From an uncultured Sulfitobacter sp. (lineage in GTDB: Bacteria; Pseudomonadota; Alphaproteobacteria; Rhodobacterales; Rhodobacteraceae), in contig CANLOQ010000002.1 of assembly GCA_947492925.1 (NCBI GenBank), positions 682,001 through 746,000 on the forward strand: a DNA stretch of 64,000 nt, read 5' to 3'. The notes under the pieces were generated by a model. It did no database searches, was not told the origin of the DNA, and worked only from the letters and a program-made list of their open reading frames with translations. Position 1 is the first letter of the stretch, and each line of letters opens with the position of its first letter. The position numbers were made by a program, and so were the translations under genes. Shown in pieces: positions 17,085 through 24,730 of the stretch.

Positions 17085-17125
17085 TCTCATGGTAGCCCAA
17101 AGCGTCAGGGAGGATCGGCCTTGGG
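17053..17125 (-). ncRNA. CcsR-like sRNA unit (two hairpins with CCUCC loops), copy 2
   Basis: On the minus strand a first hairpin (17125-17096, stem CCCAA/TTGGG) carries GATCCTCCCTG in its loop, and a second (17084-17053) carries CCTCCCC in the loop of a terminator stem. Two hairpins with C/U-rich anti-Shine-Dalgarno loops per unit, in tandem behind a DUF1127 gene, is the architecture of the CcsR RNAs of Rhodobacter and of the wider 'cuckoo' RNA family. Ends are approximate. Probably cut from the DUF1127 mRNA. Confidence 0.6.
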
Positions 17126-17137
17126 TCTGGTTGCGCA

Positions 17138-17210
17138 AGCGCGATTCCGGGGAGGAGGGAAGTGTCGCTGCCTGCGCTGTCAGGCGGGCCACAGGGAGGG
17201 GTGGCACGCC
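17138..17210 (-). ncRNA. CcsR-like sRNA unit, copy 1
   Basis: Starts 38 nt behind the DUF1127 stop codon. Hairpin 17210-17183 (GGCG..CCAC / GTGG..CGCC arms) has loop CCCTCCCT on the minus strand; hairpin 17169-17138 (AGCG..TTCC / GGAA..CGCT) has a loop containing CCTCCTCCC, the exact nonamer after which CcsR RNAs are named. No T-run follows, so processing rather than termination would set its 3' end. Confidence 0.6.
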
Positions 17211-17247
17211 CGATGGGGTTGCGTCCGGGGACCGGACGGTATCGGTT

Positions 17248-17469
17248 TTACTTTGTCGCGTTGCGCGCTGATTCCAGCGCGACCTGATAAAGCTCGGACC
17301 GGTGCAGGCCCAGATCGGCCAGGTCACGGTTGCTGAGCGCGCTGAGACCATTGTAGGTCGCGCGGAACAGGCGGTGCTGTTTGTAGCGTGTCGCCAGAGT
17401 ATTGAAGATTGCTGCAGCGCGGAAACCCAGTGTGGAGCCGGTTGCGTGTGTTGTGTTCATGTATGCCAT
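17248..17469 (-). CDS. DUF1127 family small protein (CcaF1-like)
   Basis: 73 residues; the C-terminal half (LATRYKQHRLFRATYNGLSALSNRDLADLGLHRSEL) is a clear DUF1127 (YjiS-like) domain, arginine-rich with the conserved 'LS..DL.DLG..R' pattern. In Rhodobacter the DUF1127 protein encoded in front of the CcsR sRNAs (CcaF1) is an RNA-binding protein that affects RNA processing; the same position here suggests the same role. ATG 17469 has AGAGG upstream; ATG 17460 is possible. It is followed by two CcsR-like units and a terminator, all in one probable transcript. In Rhodobacter this operon is driven by RpoH-type sigma factors; I could not identify the promoter with certainty. Confidence 0.88.
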   Translation of the reverse strand: MAYMNTTHATGSTLGFRAAAIFNTLATRYKQHRLFRATYNGLSALSNRDLADLGLHRSELYQVALESARNATK

Positions 17470-17665
17470 CGTGGCGCCTCTTTTTCATTCTTGTGATCGT
17501 CGTTTCGGATGAGGCGTACATATGCCTTTGCCGGGGCCGCACAACGGACATCCAAGCAAGGCCGATATGCAGCGCTTGCATAGGGGACGTAGGGGCAACG
17601 CATTGTTCTTGATACAGAAACGCTGACGCCGGGGCAGCGGTGCGGGGTGGTGCAAAGGGCGGGAC

Positions 17666-17742
17666 AAAAAAAGAGCGGCGACATTCGGGAGGAGAATGTC
17701 GCCGCCAAAATCAAACCGTTTCGGGAGGAGGATGAACCGGTC
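17666..17742 (-). ncRNA. CcsR-like sRNA unit, copy 3 (separate, with own terminator)
   Basis: On the minus strand, hairpin 17740-17716 (CCG-TTC / GAA-CGG with one mismatch) exposes ATCCTCCTCCC, including the full CCTCCTCCC nonamer (17731-17723). A 12-bp perfect stem (17705-17694 / 17686-17675) with loop TCCTCCC follows, then CTTTTTTTG. This gives a compact ~75-80 nt RNA ending in a strong terminator, about 200 nt in front of the DUF1127 gene and thus its own transcription unit. The 5' end is estimated. Confidence 0.65.
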
Positions 17743-17963
17743 TGGTCTTCTGTGCGGATGCACCTTGGTGCGTCCTATGCCATCAATATGGCTGCAATGC
17801 TGCGATTGCACAATGGATTTATTTGCAATGCTGCCATGCAGCGAAAACATGGTTGTGCTGGTCGATTGGCAGGCGCTGTGCCTAAAGAACGGGCAAATGG
17901 CCGCGTCCCCTTGCGCTTGGGGCGGGATATGCCATGTCAGGGGCAGGATCAGGAGGAACTAAC

Positions 17964-19046
17964 ATGTCAGTCACCAAAGCGGATGTCGAAGCGGCCCTTG
18001 AACGGGTGAGCCTGCCCGATGGGCGCAGTCTGATCGCGCATGATCTGGTGCGCGCGTTGACGGTTGAGGGGGGTGTCGTCCGTTTCGTGATCGAAGCGCC
18101 CAACGCTGATGTGGCCCGCCAGATGGGCCCGCTGCGGGATGCGGCGGAAAAGGTGGTGGCGGATTTACCGGGTGTGACGCAGGCGTCCGTCGCGCTGACG
18201 GCGCATGGACCTGCGGCAAAACCGGCCTCTGCGGGGGCACCGCCCAGCCTGAAGATTGGCGGTCATCCCAAACCGCAGGAGGGGCCGACCAAACCATCGG
18301 GCGTGCAGCGTATTCTGGCGGTAGGATCCGGCAAGGGCGGTGTGGGCAAATCAACCGTGTCGACAAACCTTGCCGTGGCGCTGGCACGGGCGGGGCGTAA
18401 GGTGGGCCTGCTGGATGCTGACATCTATGGCCCCAGTATTCCGCGCATGATGGGGGTGAACCGCAAACCCGCGTCCCCCGACGGCAAGACGATCATTCCG
18501 CTGCACGCGCATAGCGTCACGCTGATGTCCATCGGGTTCATGATGGAAGAAGGCAAGGCCGTGGTCTGGCGCGGGCCGATGTTGATGGGGGCGTTGCAGC
18601 AGATGCTGGGGCAGGTGGAGTGGGGCGAGCTGGACGTGCTGATCGTCGATCTGCCGCCCGGAACCGGTGATGTGCAGCTGACACTATGCACCAAGTCCGA
18701 GCTGACCGGCGCGATCGTAGTCAGCACGCCGCAGGATGTGGCACTGATTGACGCGCGCAAGGCGCTGGACATGTTCGGCACGCTCAAGACGCCGGTGCTG
18801 GGGTTGATCGAGAATATGTCGATGTTCGTCTGCCCCGATTGCGGTGCGGAGCATCAGATTTTCGGGCAGGGCGGTGTCGCGGCGGAGGCGGACAAGATGG
18901 GCGTGCCCCTGCTGGGGGCGTTGCCCATTGATCTGGAGACGCGGCTTGCGGGGGATGGCGGCACGCCGATAGCCGCAGGCGACAGCGCGATGGCGCAGGC
19001 CTATGCGCGGATTGCGGAAGGTTTGATCAAAGGCGGAATGGCCTGA
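17964..19046 (+). CDS. mrp: Mrp/ApbC family Fe-S cluster carrier ATPase
   Basis: 360 residues. N-terminal DUF59/MIP18-like domain (1-80, TKADVEAALERVSLPDG), a proline/alanine-rich linker, then a ParA/MinD-type P-loop ATPase with the deviant Walker A GSGKGGVGKS (121-130), DADIYGPS and VDLPPGTGDV. The CxxC pair (VCPDCGAEH) would bridge a labile [4Fe-4S] cluster between two subunits. It loads Fe-S clusters onto apoproteins in the cytosol. ATG 17964 is chosen because AGGAGG lies 7 nt before it; the frame is open 10 codons further upstream. Confidence 0.95.
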   Translation: MSVTKADVEAALERVSLPDGRSLIAHDLVRALTVEGGVVRFVIEAPNADVARQMGPLRDAAEKVVADLPGVTQASVALTAHGPAAKPASAGAPPSLKIGGHPKPQEGPTKPSGVQRILAVGSGKGGVGKSTVSTNLAVALARAGRKVGLLDADIYGPSIPRMMGVNRKPASPDGKTIIPLHAHSVTLMSIGFMMEEGKAVVWRGPMLMGALQQMLGQVEWGELDVLIVDLPPGTGDVQLTLCTKSELTGAIVVSTPQDVALIDARKALDMFGTLKTPVLGLIENMSMFVCPDCGAEHQIFGQGGVAAEADKMGVPLLGALPIDLETRLAGDGGTPIAAGDSAMAQAYARIAEGLIKGGMA

Positions 19047-19090
19047 ACGCGCTGGCACCGGGGGACGATAGGGTCTGCCGGTGCTGCGCG

Positions 19091-19363
19091 CTAGAAATCA
19101 TCAAAAACGGGCACGTCACCAAGGCGCACCAGAAATTCGGGTGATCCCACTTCGCCCGTTTTCAGATCCTCAATGACCATATAGGCATCCGCGCCGGCAC
19201 AGCTGTCGTGCGCGGCTTCTCTTTCGGCCCGGTTCTGGGCCTCGGCTGCGTTTGAGTATTCAAACTGTTTGTCGATCTTCAATCCGCCCTGACCGCCGCT
19301 TTGGGCTGTGTAGGTCTGGCAGATATAATGTGTCTTGGTTTCCGGCGTCTGTGCGTCTGACAT
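19091..19363 (-). CDS. Small acidic protein, 90 aa, unknown
   Basis: A 90-residue protein without signal peptide (MSDAQTPETKTHYICQTYTA, then AEAQNRAEREAAHDSCAGADAYMVIEDLKTGE). Two cysteines; the middle is helical. The segment 'eyseaaeAqnrAere... gaDAymv' looks like a small conserved domain I have no name for. AAGGATAC precedes the ATG. The frame is open far upstream to 20014, but that part is antisense to the membrane protein gene. It is convergent with mrp and lies downstream of the membrane protein gene at 19444-20208 in the same direction (80 nt gap), so it may be cotranscribed. Confidence 0.65.
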   Translation of the reverse strand: MSDAQTPETKTHYICQTYTAQSGGQGGLKIDKQFEYSNAAEAQNRAEREAAHDSCAGADAYMVIEDLKTGEVGSPEFLVRLGDVPVFDDF

Positions 19364-19443
19364 GGGGTATCCTTGCGTATCGGCAGGCGCATGAGGGGCG
19401 TCCGCTTTGACGTGTATATAGTGTGCGGTCTGCGCCGGGTGCG

Positions 19444-20208
19444 TTACTGGCCCAGCGAGCGGCCTTCGACCAGATGACCGTAGAGTGTGGTGAGCACTGA
19501 AATCAGGACCAGCCCTTCGATGGTGAAAGCCACTGTTGCGGCAAGGGTCCCAGTGACCCCGCCGGCCGGGACCAGCAGTTCGGTAAGGCGGAACAGGATT
19601 TCGTTCAGGCCGGTCAGCATCAGGGCGACGCCCCAGATTGGCCCTTGCAGCGGGGCGGTGGTGGCCCAGCCCTGCGACAGGGTAAGTGGATAGCCTATGG
19701 CGGCGGCGGGCAGGATGACGCTGATGCGCAGGGCGATCCAGATAAAAACAAGCCCGATGGCAAGGGTGACGGCATGGATCGCCAGCCCGCCTTGCTGGGG
19801 CGCGAACCCCGTGCTGAGCAGACCCAGAACGAACATCAGTGGCAGGATCGCCAGAACCTGCACCACCCCCACCAAAAGCGCGCGCCAGAGGTAGCCCAGA
19901 AAAAGGGCTGGCCCCAGATGGGAGTTTTCGGTGTTCGCCAGAACATGCCGGTGCCACAGAACAGCCAGCAGCGCAAAGCCCAGCAGGCTGATCAGGCCGA
20001 AGGCGGCAAACCATCCCATGTCCGACGGCACGCCTGCCTGCGGGCTGTCGCTTTCCAGCATCACAAGTGTATCGGGTGCAAAGAGGCTGGTGGCCACAGC
20101 GCCGCCCAGGATCATGACAAGCGCAGGCATCAACACCCGCAGCGTCTGGCGCGGGTCAAACATCAGCATGCGCAGGGCATGGGCCAGAATGGCCAGGGCG
20201 GTGCTCAT
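19444..20208 (-). CDS. Polytopic membrane protein, 254 aa, unknown
   Basis: About six hydrophobic segments: ~25-45 (LRVLMPALVMILGGAVATSLF), ~65-85, ~105-130 (FLGYLWRALLVGVVQVLAILPLMFVLGLL), ~140-165, ~195-215 and ~220-240. The N-terminal helix with DPRQTLRVLMP and the overall shape recall glycerophosphoryl-diester-phosphodiesterase-type or YjgN-like membrane regions, but I cannot name the family. AAGGAG stands 8 nt before ATG 20208. The 860-nt gap that leads to mraZ begins behind its start, in the opposite direction. Confidence 0.75.
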   Translation of the reverse strand: MSTALAILAHALRMLMFDPRQTLRVLMPALVMILGGAVATSLFAPDTLVMLESDSPQAGVPSDMGWFAAFGLISLLGFALLAVLWHRHVLANTENSHLGPALFLGYLWRALLVGVVQVLAILPLMFVLGLLSTGFAPQQGGLAIHAVTLAIGLVFIWIALRISVILPAAAIGYPLTLSQGWATTAPLQGPIWGVALMLTGLNEILFRLTELLVPAGGVTGTLAATVAFTIEGLVLISVLTTLYGHLVEGRSLGQ

Positions 20209-20410
20209 CAAAGTCTCCTTGCGGACGTTATGGCGGTGTTTTGGGGCCAAAGGGCAGAAGAAGCAAGGCGACCCCGCGTCAAGAGATCGGGAAATTGCGT
20301 GTTTTAACAGAGTTCTGTGCCGGCAGGGTGGGATGGGCGTTTTGCCGCCCAGAAAGTGGGCAGTGTGCCGTTGGCGTTGTGATGGGGGGGGGGGGCGGGA
20401 GGCACCGGTG
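20209..20410. other. Intergenic region with a G12 run
   Basis: First part of the long gap before mraZ. It holds the promoter side of the membrane protein gene at 19444-20208 and a run of 12 G at 20384-20395. No convincing reading frame; small frames crossing it are not protein-like. Confidence 0.4.
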
Positions 20411-20457
20411 CGGGTCAGAACGGGAGATCATGGGACGCGGCATGGGAATGGATGGGA
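20411..20457. promoter_or_regulatory. Array of five [CT]GGG[AT] units, near 10-bp phase (MraZ-box-like)
   Basis: CGGGT at 20411, CGGGA at 20421, TGGGA at 20431, TGGGA at 20443 and TGGGA at 20453; steps 10, 10, 12, 10. MraZ is known to bind direct TGGGN repeats spaced by 5 nt (10-bp period) upstream of its own operon. Five units is more than the usual three or four, and the distance to mraZ (about 610 nt) is large, so this is a tentative reading. Confidence 0.4.
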
Positions 20458-20610
20458 ATATCCCGTCACTTTGAGGGGGGCATGCGCTTAATTCCGCCGA
20501 ATCCGAATCACTTTTTACGAAAATACCTTGAAAAATCGGCTGACCTTCCGGTATTGAGGGAGAACGTACATAGAACACGGCCTGTGGATATCTCTGTTGA
20601 TCAAAATAAT

Positions 20611-20635
20611 TGGGAAAACATGGGACATTTTTGGC
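20611..20635. promoter_or_regulatory. MraZ-box-like triple repeat
   Basis: TGGGA at 20611, TGGGA at 20621 and TTGGC at 20631, exactly 10 bp apart, fit the pattern TGGGN-N5-TGGGN-N5-TGGGN with one mismatch in the last unit. The third unit overlaps the proposed -35 element of the promoter at 20631, an ideal place for repression by MraZ of its own operon. Confidence 0.5.
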
Positions 20636-20659
20636 AATGCTAATCAGGCACAATATCTT
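20631..20659 (+). promoter_or_regulatory. Proposed dcw promoter (TTGGCA-N17-TATCTT)
   Basis: TTGGCA (20631-20636) matches five of six bases of the -35 consensus; 17 nt later TATCTT (20654-20659) is a moderate -10. A perfect inverted repeat GGCACAA-TATC-TTGTGCC (20647-20664) covers the -10 and could be an operator. Transcription would start near 20666, giving an mRNA leader of about 400 nt before mraZ. Confidence 0.4.
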
Positions 20660-20665
20660 GTGCCC

Positions 20666-21032
20666 TAGGGTCAGTCATGTGCCAATTAAGCTAAAATTGA
20701 GTACGATCTGACTACCAAATCTTGTTTTTCGGACCTGTGCAAAACAAGATATTGGGGATAAGGCCCAAAAAAAATGTAGACGCCCATGAATTCCCGTGGC
20801 ATCCCTAGTGCATCGGATGAGAACGGGACACGGGGCACCAAACGACCCCAAACAAAAATAAAACCTAGCAGGTTTCATACAGGCACCCAGCTTTCATCAG
20901 ACCAAGAGATCCGGCGCGCGGGCGAGCAGACATCCCCCCAGGTGGCGCGCGCAGTCGGACTTCCCCGCAAGAGCGGGACGAGGGCGGCGGGTTGATCAGT
21001 GGCAGCAGATCAAACCCGCCGTTTCCTTTTCT
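20666..21032 (+). ncRNA. Possible UpsM-type sRNA / extended structured 5' leader of the dcw operon
   Basis: In Rhodobacter sphaeroides the dcw mRNA has a long leader that yields the abundant sRNA UpsM, ended by a terminator in front of mraZ. Here the gap before mraZ has the same layout: a promoter, a noncoding stretch with stable hairpins (ATCTTGTTTT/AAAACAAGAT at 20719-20750; CCCGC/GCGGG at 20964-20977), and a terminator-like stem at 20986-21020. The sequence is not obviously homologous to any RNA I can recall; the call rests on position and architecture. The 5' end is estimated. Confidence 0.4.
20986..21032 (+). terminator. Terminator/attenuator in front of mraZ
   Basis: GGCGGGTTGATC (20986-20997) pairs with GATC-A-AACCCGCC (21008-21020; one bulged A) around a 10-nt loop, followed by GTTTCCTTTTCT. 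The T-tract is interrupted, so partial read-through into mraZ is expected. It lies 38 nt before the mraZ start. Confidence 0.6.
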
Positions 21033-21069
21033 AGAGACACGAATTTGGGGCGGGACGGGACGTTATACA

Positions 21070-21573
21070 GTGAGCCGCAGGTTCAGAGGCGAAAGCCACC
21101 ACAAAGTCGATGCGAAGGGGCGGGTGTCTATCCCGGCCTCTTTTCGGCGTGTGCTGGAGGCGGGCGACCCGAACTGGAAGTCAGGCGAAAACCCCGAACT
21201 GGTCATTGTCTACGGTGACAAGCGCCGCGAATACCTTGAATGCTATACAATGGAAGCCATCGACGAGGTGGATGCCAAGATCGACGCGCTGCCGCGTGGC
21301 GGGATGGAGCGCAAGATGTTGCAACGCCTGTTCCACGGGCAATCCTTTCCGACAAATGTGGACGAGACCGGGCGGCTGGTGCTGCCCGCCAAGCTGCGCC
21401 AGAAGATTGATCTGGACAACGAGGCGTTCTTTATCGCCGCCGGTGATACGTTCCAGATCTGGAAGCCCGAGACCTACGACACGGTAGAGCGTGCCAAGGA
21501 AGAAGAGTGGCTGGACGAGTTGCCCGATGATTTCGATCCGATGGCATTTCTTGACGGAACGCCGGGGGAATAA
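21070..21573 (+). CDS. mraZ: Transcriptional regulator MraZ
   Basis: 167 residues, with two AbrB-like MraZ repeats: the first has the motif [16 protein letters not shown] (~10-25), the second [19 protein letters not shown] (~95-113). MraZ is a ring-forming DNA-binding protein that controls the dcw operon. GTG 21070 is taken as start because the conserved 'RRFRG' N-terminus begins there; an upstream in-frame ATG at 20992 lies inside the terminator stem. The G-rich GGGGCGGGACGGGA before the start may act as ribosome binding site. First gene of the dcw operon, 5 nt before rsmH. Confidence 0.95.
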   Translation: MSRRFRGESHHKVDAKGRVSIPASFRRVLEAGDPNWKSGENPELVIVYGDKRREYLECYTMEAIDEVDAKIDALPRGGMERKMLQRLFHGQSFPTNVDETGRLVLPAKLRQKIDLDNEAFFIAAGDTFQIWKPETYDTVERAKEEEWLDELPDDFDPMAFLDGTPGE

Positions 21574-21578
21574 ACGCC

Positions 21579-22568
21579 ATGGCTGCTGCGGCCCCTCCCG
21601 ATACATCTGCCCCCCATACTCCCGTCTTGTTGCGGCCTTTGCTTGAGGCCGTTTCGCCCGTTGAAGGGGTCTGGCTGGACGGCACATTCGGTGCGGGCGG
21701 TTATACACGCGGATTGCTTGAGGCCGGGGCCGAGCGGGTGATCGCGGTGGACCGTGATCCGCTGGCGTTCGAGATGGCGGCGGAATGGGCGGATGGTTAC
21801 GGCGACCGTATCTTCATGCAGCGCGGCGTGTTTTCCAAAATGGACGACTATGCGCAGGATCTGGACGGAGTGGTGCTGGATCTGGGCGTGTCGTCGATGC
21901 AGCTTGATCTCGCCGAGCGTGGATTTTCGTTCATGCGCGACGGGCCGCTGGACATGCGGATGAGCCAGGACGGGCCGTCGGCTGCGGATATCGTGAACGG
22001 GGCCGAGGAAGAGGTGATTGCGTCGATCCTGTTTCAGTACGGGGAAGAACGCGCCAGCCGCCGGATTGCCAAGGCGATTGTACGCGCGCGCGAGGATGCA
22101 CCGATCACCACAACGCTGAAACTGGCGCGGTTGGTGGAAGGGTGTCTGCCACGGTCCAAACCCGGACAGAGCCATCCCGCGACGCGCAGTTTTCAGGCGT
22201 TGCGGATTGCTGTGAATGACGAATACGGGGAATTGTTTCAAGGGCTTATGGCGGCTGAACGCGCGTTGAAGCCCGGTGGGCAGCTGGCGGTTGTGACCTT
22301 TCATTCGGTCGAGGACCGGATGGTCAAACGGTTCCTGACGGCGCGGTCCGGGGGCGGGGGCAATGCCAACCGCTTTGCGCCCGAAGTGGCCCGTGATGCA
22401 CCGCAGTTTCGCGTGGAAAAGCGCAAGGTCATCGGGCCGGACGCGCAGGAGCTGGACGAGAACCCGCGCAGCCGGTCGGCCAAGCTGCGCGTGGCCATCA
22501 GAACGGATGCGCCCGCGGGCGAGATAGATGCGAAATCATTGGGCATGCCCATGGTGAAGGGACTTTGA
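21579..22568 (+). CDS. rsmH: 16S rRNA (cytosine(1402)-N4)-methyltransferase
   Basis: 329 residues. RsmH (MraW) methylates N4 of C1402 in 16S rRNA with S-adenosylmethionine. Motifs: [13 protein letters not shown] at the N-terminus, SAM-binding [14 protein letters not shown] (~32-45), [19 protein letters not shown] (~104-122) and the C-terminal [10 protein letters not shown]. The gene is in its usual place between mraZ and ftsL, 5 nt after the former and 5 nt before the latter. Confidence 0.97.
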   Translation: MAAAAPPDTSAPHTPVLLRPLLEAVSPVEGVWLDGTFGAGGYTRGLLEAGAERVIAVDRDPLAFEMAAEWADGYGDRIFMQRGVFSKMDDYAQDLDGVVLDLGVSSMQLDLAERGFSFMRDGPLDMRMSQDGPSAADIVNGAEEEVIASILFQYGEERASRRIAKAIVRAREDAPITTTLKLARLVEGCLPRSKPGQSHPATRSFQALRIAVNDEYGELFQGLMAAERALKPGGQLAVVTFHSVEDRMVKRFLTARSGGGGNANRFAPEVARDAPQFRVEKRKVIGPDAQELDENPRSRSAKLRVAIRTDAPAGEIDAKSLGMPMVKGL

Positions 22569-22573
22569 GTTAA

Positions 22574-22927
22574 ATGCGTGCGATCCTCCATATCCTCACG
22601 GCGGTGGCCGTTATCGGGCTGGCCTTCTGGGCCTACCGCGAGAATTACGCGACCCAGCAGGCGCTGAGCGAGGCGGACAAGCTGCACGCGAATATCCGCG
22701 CCGCACACGCGCGGCTGGCGGTGCTCAAGGCCGAATGGGCCTATCAGAACCGTCCCGACCGCCTGCGCGATCTGGCGGAGATCAATTTTGAGCGGCTGGG
22801 CCTGTTGCCCCTGCATCCCGATCAGTTCGGGCGGGTGGACGAGGTGCCTTATCCGGCGGCTCCGCTGCTGCCGATCACCAATCCTGTCGATGTCTCAAGC
22901 GCCGCTGCCGATGAGGACCCGCTATGA
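22574..22927 (+). CDS. ftsL: Cell division protein FtsL
   Basis: 117 residues: one N-terminal transmembrane helix (MRAILHILTAVAVIGLAFWAY) and a periplasmic coiled coil (QALSEADKLHANIRAAHARLAVLKAEWAYQNRPDRL), ending LGLLPLHPDQFGRV. This is the alphaproteobacterial FtsL form; 'AEWAYLNRPDRL..LA' is characteristic. FtsL forms the FtsQLB complex that activates FtsWI septal synthesis. The stop overlaps the ftsI start (ATGA). Confidence 0.9.
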   Translation: MRAILHILTAVAVIGLAFWAYRENYATQQALSEADKLHANIRAAHARLAVLKAEWAYQNRPDRLRDLAEINFERLGLLPLHPDQFGRVDEVPYPAAPLLPITNPVDVSSAAADEDPL

Positions 22928-24714
22928 TCCGTACACCGCTTCGCCCGCTGGCCCGTATCCTTGAGGCGCGTCAGAAGGGCGAGAACCCCGACGCCATCGA
23001 GAACGAGAATAAACGCATCCGCCACGAGCAGATGCGCGACCAGTCGCGCCTGCGTGCCGAAGGGCGGCTTTTGGTGCTGGGTGCGTTTTTCTTTTGTGCT
23101 TTCGCTGTGGTGGGCGCGCGTATGGGCATGCTGGCTAGCACCGACCCGGTCGAGCCGCGCGCGCATGCGCCGGGGGCCGTGATCAGCGCCAGCCGAGCCG
23201 ATATCGTGGACCGCAACGGCAACATTCTGGCGACAAATCTGGACACCCACGCGCTTTACGCGCAGCCCAAGCATATGGTTGATCCGGTGCTGGCGGCAGA
23301 AGGTCTGGTCAAGGTGTTCCCTGATCTGGACCGCGACAAGCTGATCAAGGATTTTACGGGCAAGCGCAAGTTCCTGTGGATCAAAAAGAAAATCAGCCCG
23401 GAGCAGAAACAGGCCGTGCATGATATCGGTGATCCGGGACTTTTGTTCGCGCCGCGCGATATGCGCCTTTATCCCAACGGCACGCTGGCCGCTCACGTCA
23501 TGGGCGGCGCGTCTTTCGGTAAGGAAGGTGTGCATGCCGCCGAGGTGATCGGGGTTGCGGGCGTTGAGAAGTACTTTGACGACTACCTGCGGGATCCGGC
23601 GAATGCGGGCAAACCGCTGCAACTGTCGCTGGATCTGTCCGTGCAGGCCGCCGCCGAGCGTGTGCTGTGGGGCGGTATGAAGCTGATGAACGCCAAGGGG
23701 GCCACCAGCGTTCTGATGGATGTGAAAACCGGCGAGGTTGTGAGCGTTGTGTCGCTGCCGTCGTTCGATCCCAACAACAGGCCCCGTCCGGCGACCGAAG
23801 GTGATGCATCCGACAGCCCGCTGTTCAACCGGTCGGTGCAGGGGGTGTATGAGCTGGGGTCGGTGTTCAAGATATTTGCCGCCACGCAGGCGATCGAGCT
23901 GGGGTTGGTCAATGCCAACACGGTGATTGATACCAAAGGGCCGATGAAGGTCGGCGGGTTTCGGATTGGCGAATTTCAGGGCAAGAACTACGGCAAGCTG
24001 TCGGTGACGGACATCATCGTCAAATCCTCGAACCGGGGCACCGGACGCATGGCACTGAACATCGGGGCAAAGCGGCAGAAGGAATTCCTCAAGGGTCTGG
24101 GCTTTTTCGAGGCGACCTCCTTTGAGATTGTCGAAGCGGCTGGCGGCAAGCCTTTGCTGCCCAAGAAATGGACCGATTTGTCCTCCGTGACGATCTCTTA
24201 CGGGCATGGGTTGTCGACTTCTCCGATGCATCTGGCGGCCGGCTATGCGGCAATTGCCAATGGCGGGTACAAGGTGTCCCCGACGCTGATCAAACAGGAT
24301 GGTCCCAAGCTGGGGCCGCGTGTGATGTCAGAGCGCGCCTCGGCGGACGGGCGGCGCATCCTGCGCAAGGTGGTTAGCGATGGCACGGCCAGCTTTGCCC
24401 GGGTGCCGGGGTATTTTGTGGGCGGCAAGACTGGCACCGCTGACAAACCCAAGCGGCGCGGCGGGTATTACAAGGACAAGACGCTGGCCACCTTTGCGTC
24501 GATCTTTCCCGCCCATGATCCGAAATACGTGCTGATTGTCACGCTGGACGAACCGTCGGAAAATTCGGGCAAGAAACCGCGCCGCACGGCGGGCTGGACA
24601 GCGGTGCCGGTGGCCGCTGAAATGATCCGGCGTGTTGCCCCGCTTTTGGGATTGCGCCCGACTGTTGAACCTGTGAAGTCCACCATGGTATCGCTCACCC
24701 AGAGCAGCAACTGA
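22924..24714 (+). CDS. ftsI: Peptidoglycan D,D-transpeptidase FtsI (PBP3)
   Basis: 596 residues, class B penicillin-binding protein for septal cross-linking. One membrane helix (~50-68, LLVLGAFFFCAFAVVGARM), the dimerisation/pedestal domain starting with RADIVDRNGNILATNL, and the transpeptidase domain with the active-site Ser in ELGSVFKIF (SxxK), SSNRG (SxN) and GKTGTADKPK (KTG). It partners FtsW, encoded further down. Start overlaps ftsL stop by 4 nt; 16 nt separate it from murE. Confidence 0.97.
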   Translation: MIRTPLRPLARILEARQKGENPDAIENENKRIRHEQMRDQSRLRAEGRLLVLGAFFFCAFAVVGARMGMLASTDPVEPRAHAPGAVISASRADIVDRNGNILATNLDTHALYAQPKHMVDPVLAAEGLVKVFPDLDRDKLIKDFTGKRKFLWIKKKISPEQKQAVHDIGDPGLLFAPRDMRLYPNGTLAAHVMGGASFGKEGVHAAEVIGVAGVEKYFDDYLRDPANAGKPLQLSLDLSVQAAAERVLWGGMKLMNAKGATSVLMDVKTGEVVSVVSLPSFDPNNRPRPATEGDASDSPLFNRSVQGVYELGSVFKIFAATQAIELGLVNANTVIDTKGPMKVGGFRIGEFQGKNYGKLSVTDIIVKSSNRGTGRMALNIGAKRQKEFLKGLGFFEATSFEIVEAAGGKPLLPKKWTDLSSVTISYGHGLSTSPMHLAAGYAAIANGGYKVSPTLIKQDGPKLGPRVMSERASADGRRILRKVVSDGTASFARVPGYFVGGKTGTADKPKRRGGYYKDKTLATFASIFPAHDPKYVLIVTLDEPSENSGKKPRRTAGWTAVPVAAEMIRRVAPLLGLRPTVEPVKSTMVSLTQSSN

Positions 24715-24730
24715 CAAAGAATACCCGATC

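Noticed and set aside
17485-17850. 121-codon open frame over the sRNA copy 3
   Set aside because: Covers a hairpin-rich region with a T-run terminator; the product is not protein-like and the hairpins explain the sequence better.
20686-20700. CtrA box downstream of the proposed dcw promoter
   Set aside because: TTAA-N7-TTGA has a mismatch in the second half-site and lies in an A/T-rich stretch where this is expected by chance.
20209-21069. RNase P RNA (rnpB) in the long gap before mraZ
   Set aside because: I looked for the conserved rnpB cores such as GAGGAAAGTCC and did not find them; the layout fits a regulatory leader instead.
20992-21069. Upstream ATG start for mraZ
   Set aside because: It would translate through the terminator stem and T-tract; the conserved MraZ N-terminus starts at the GTG at 21070.
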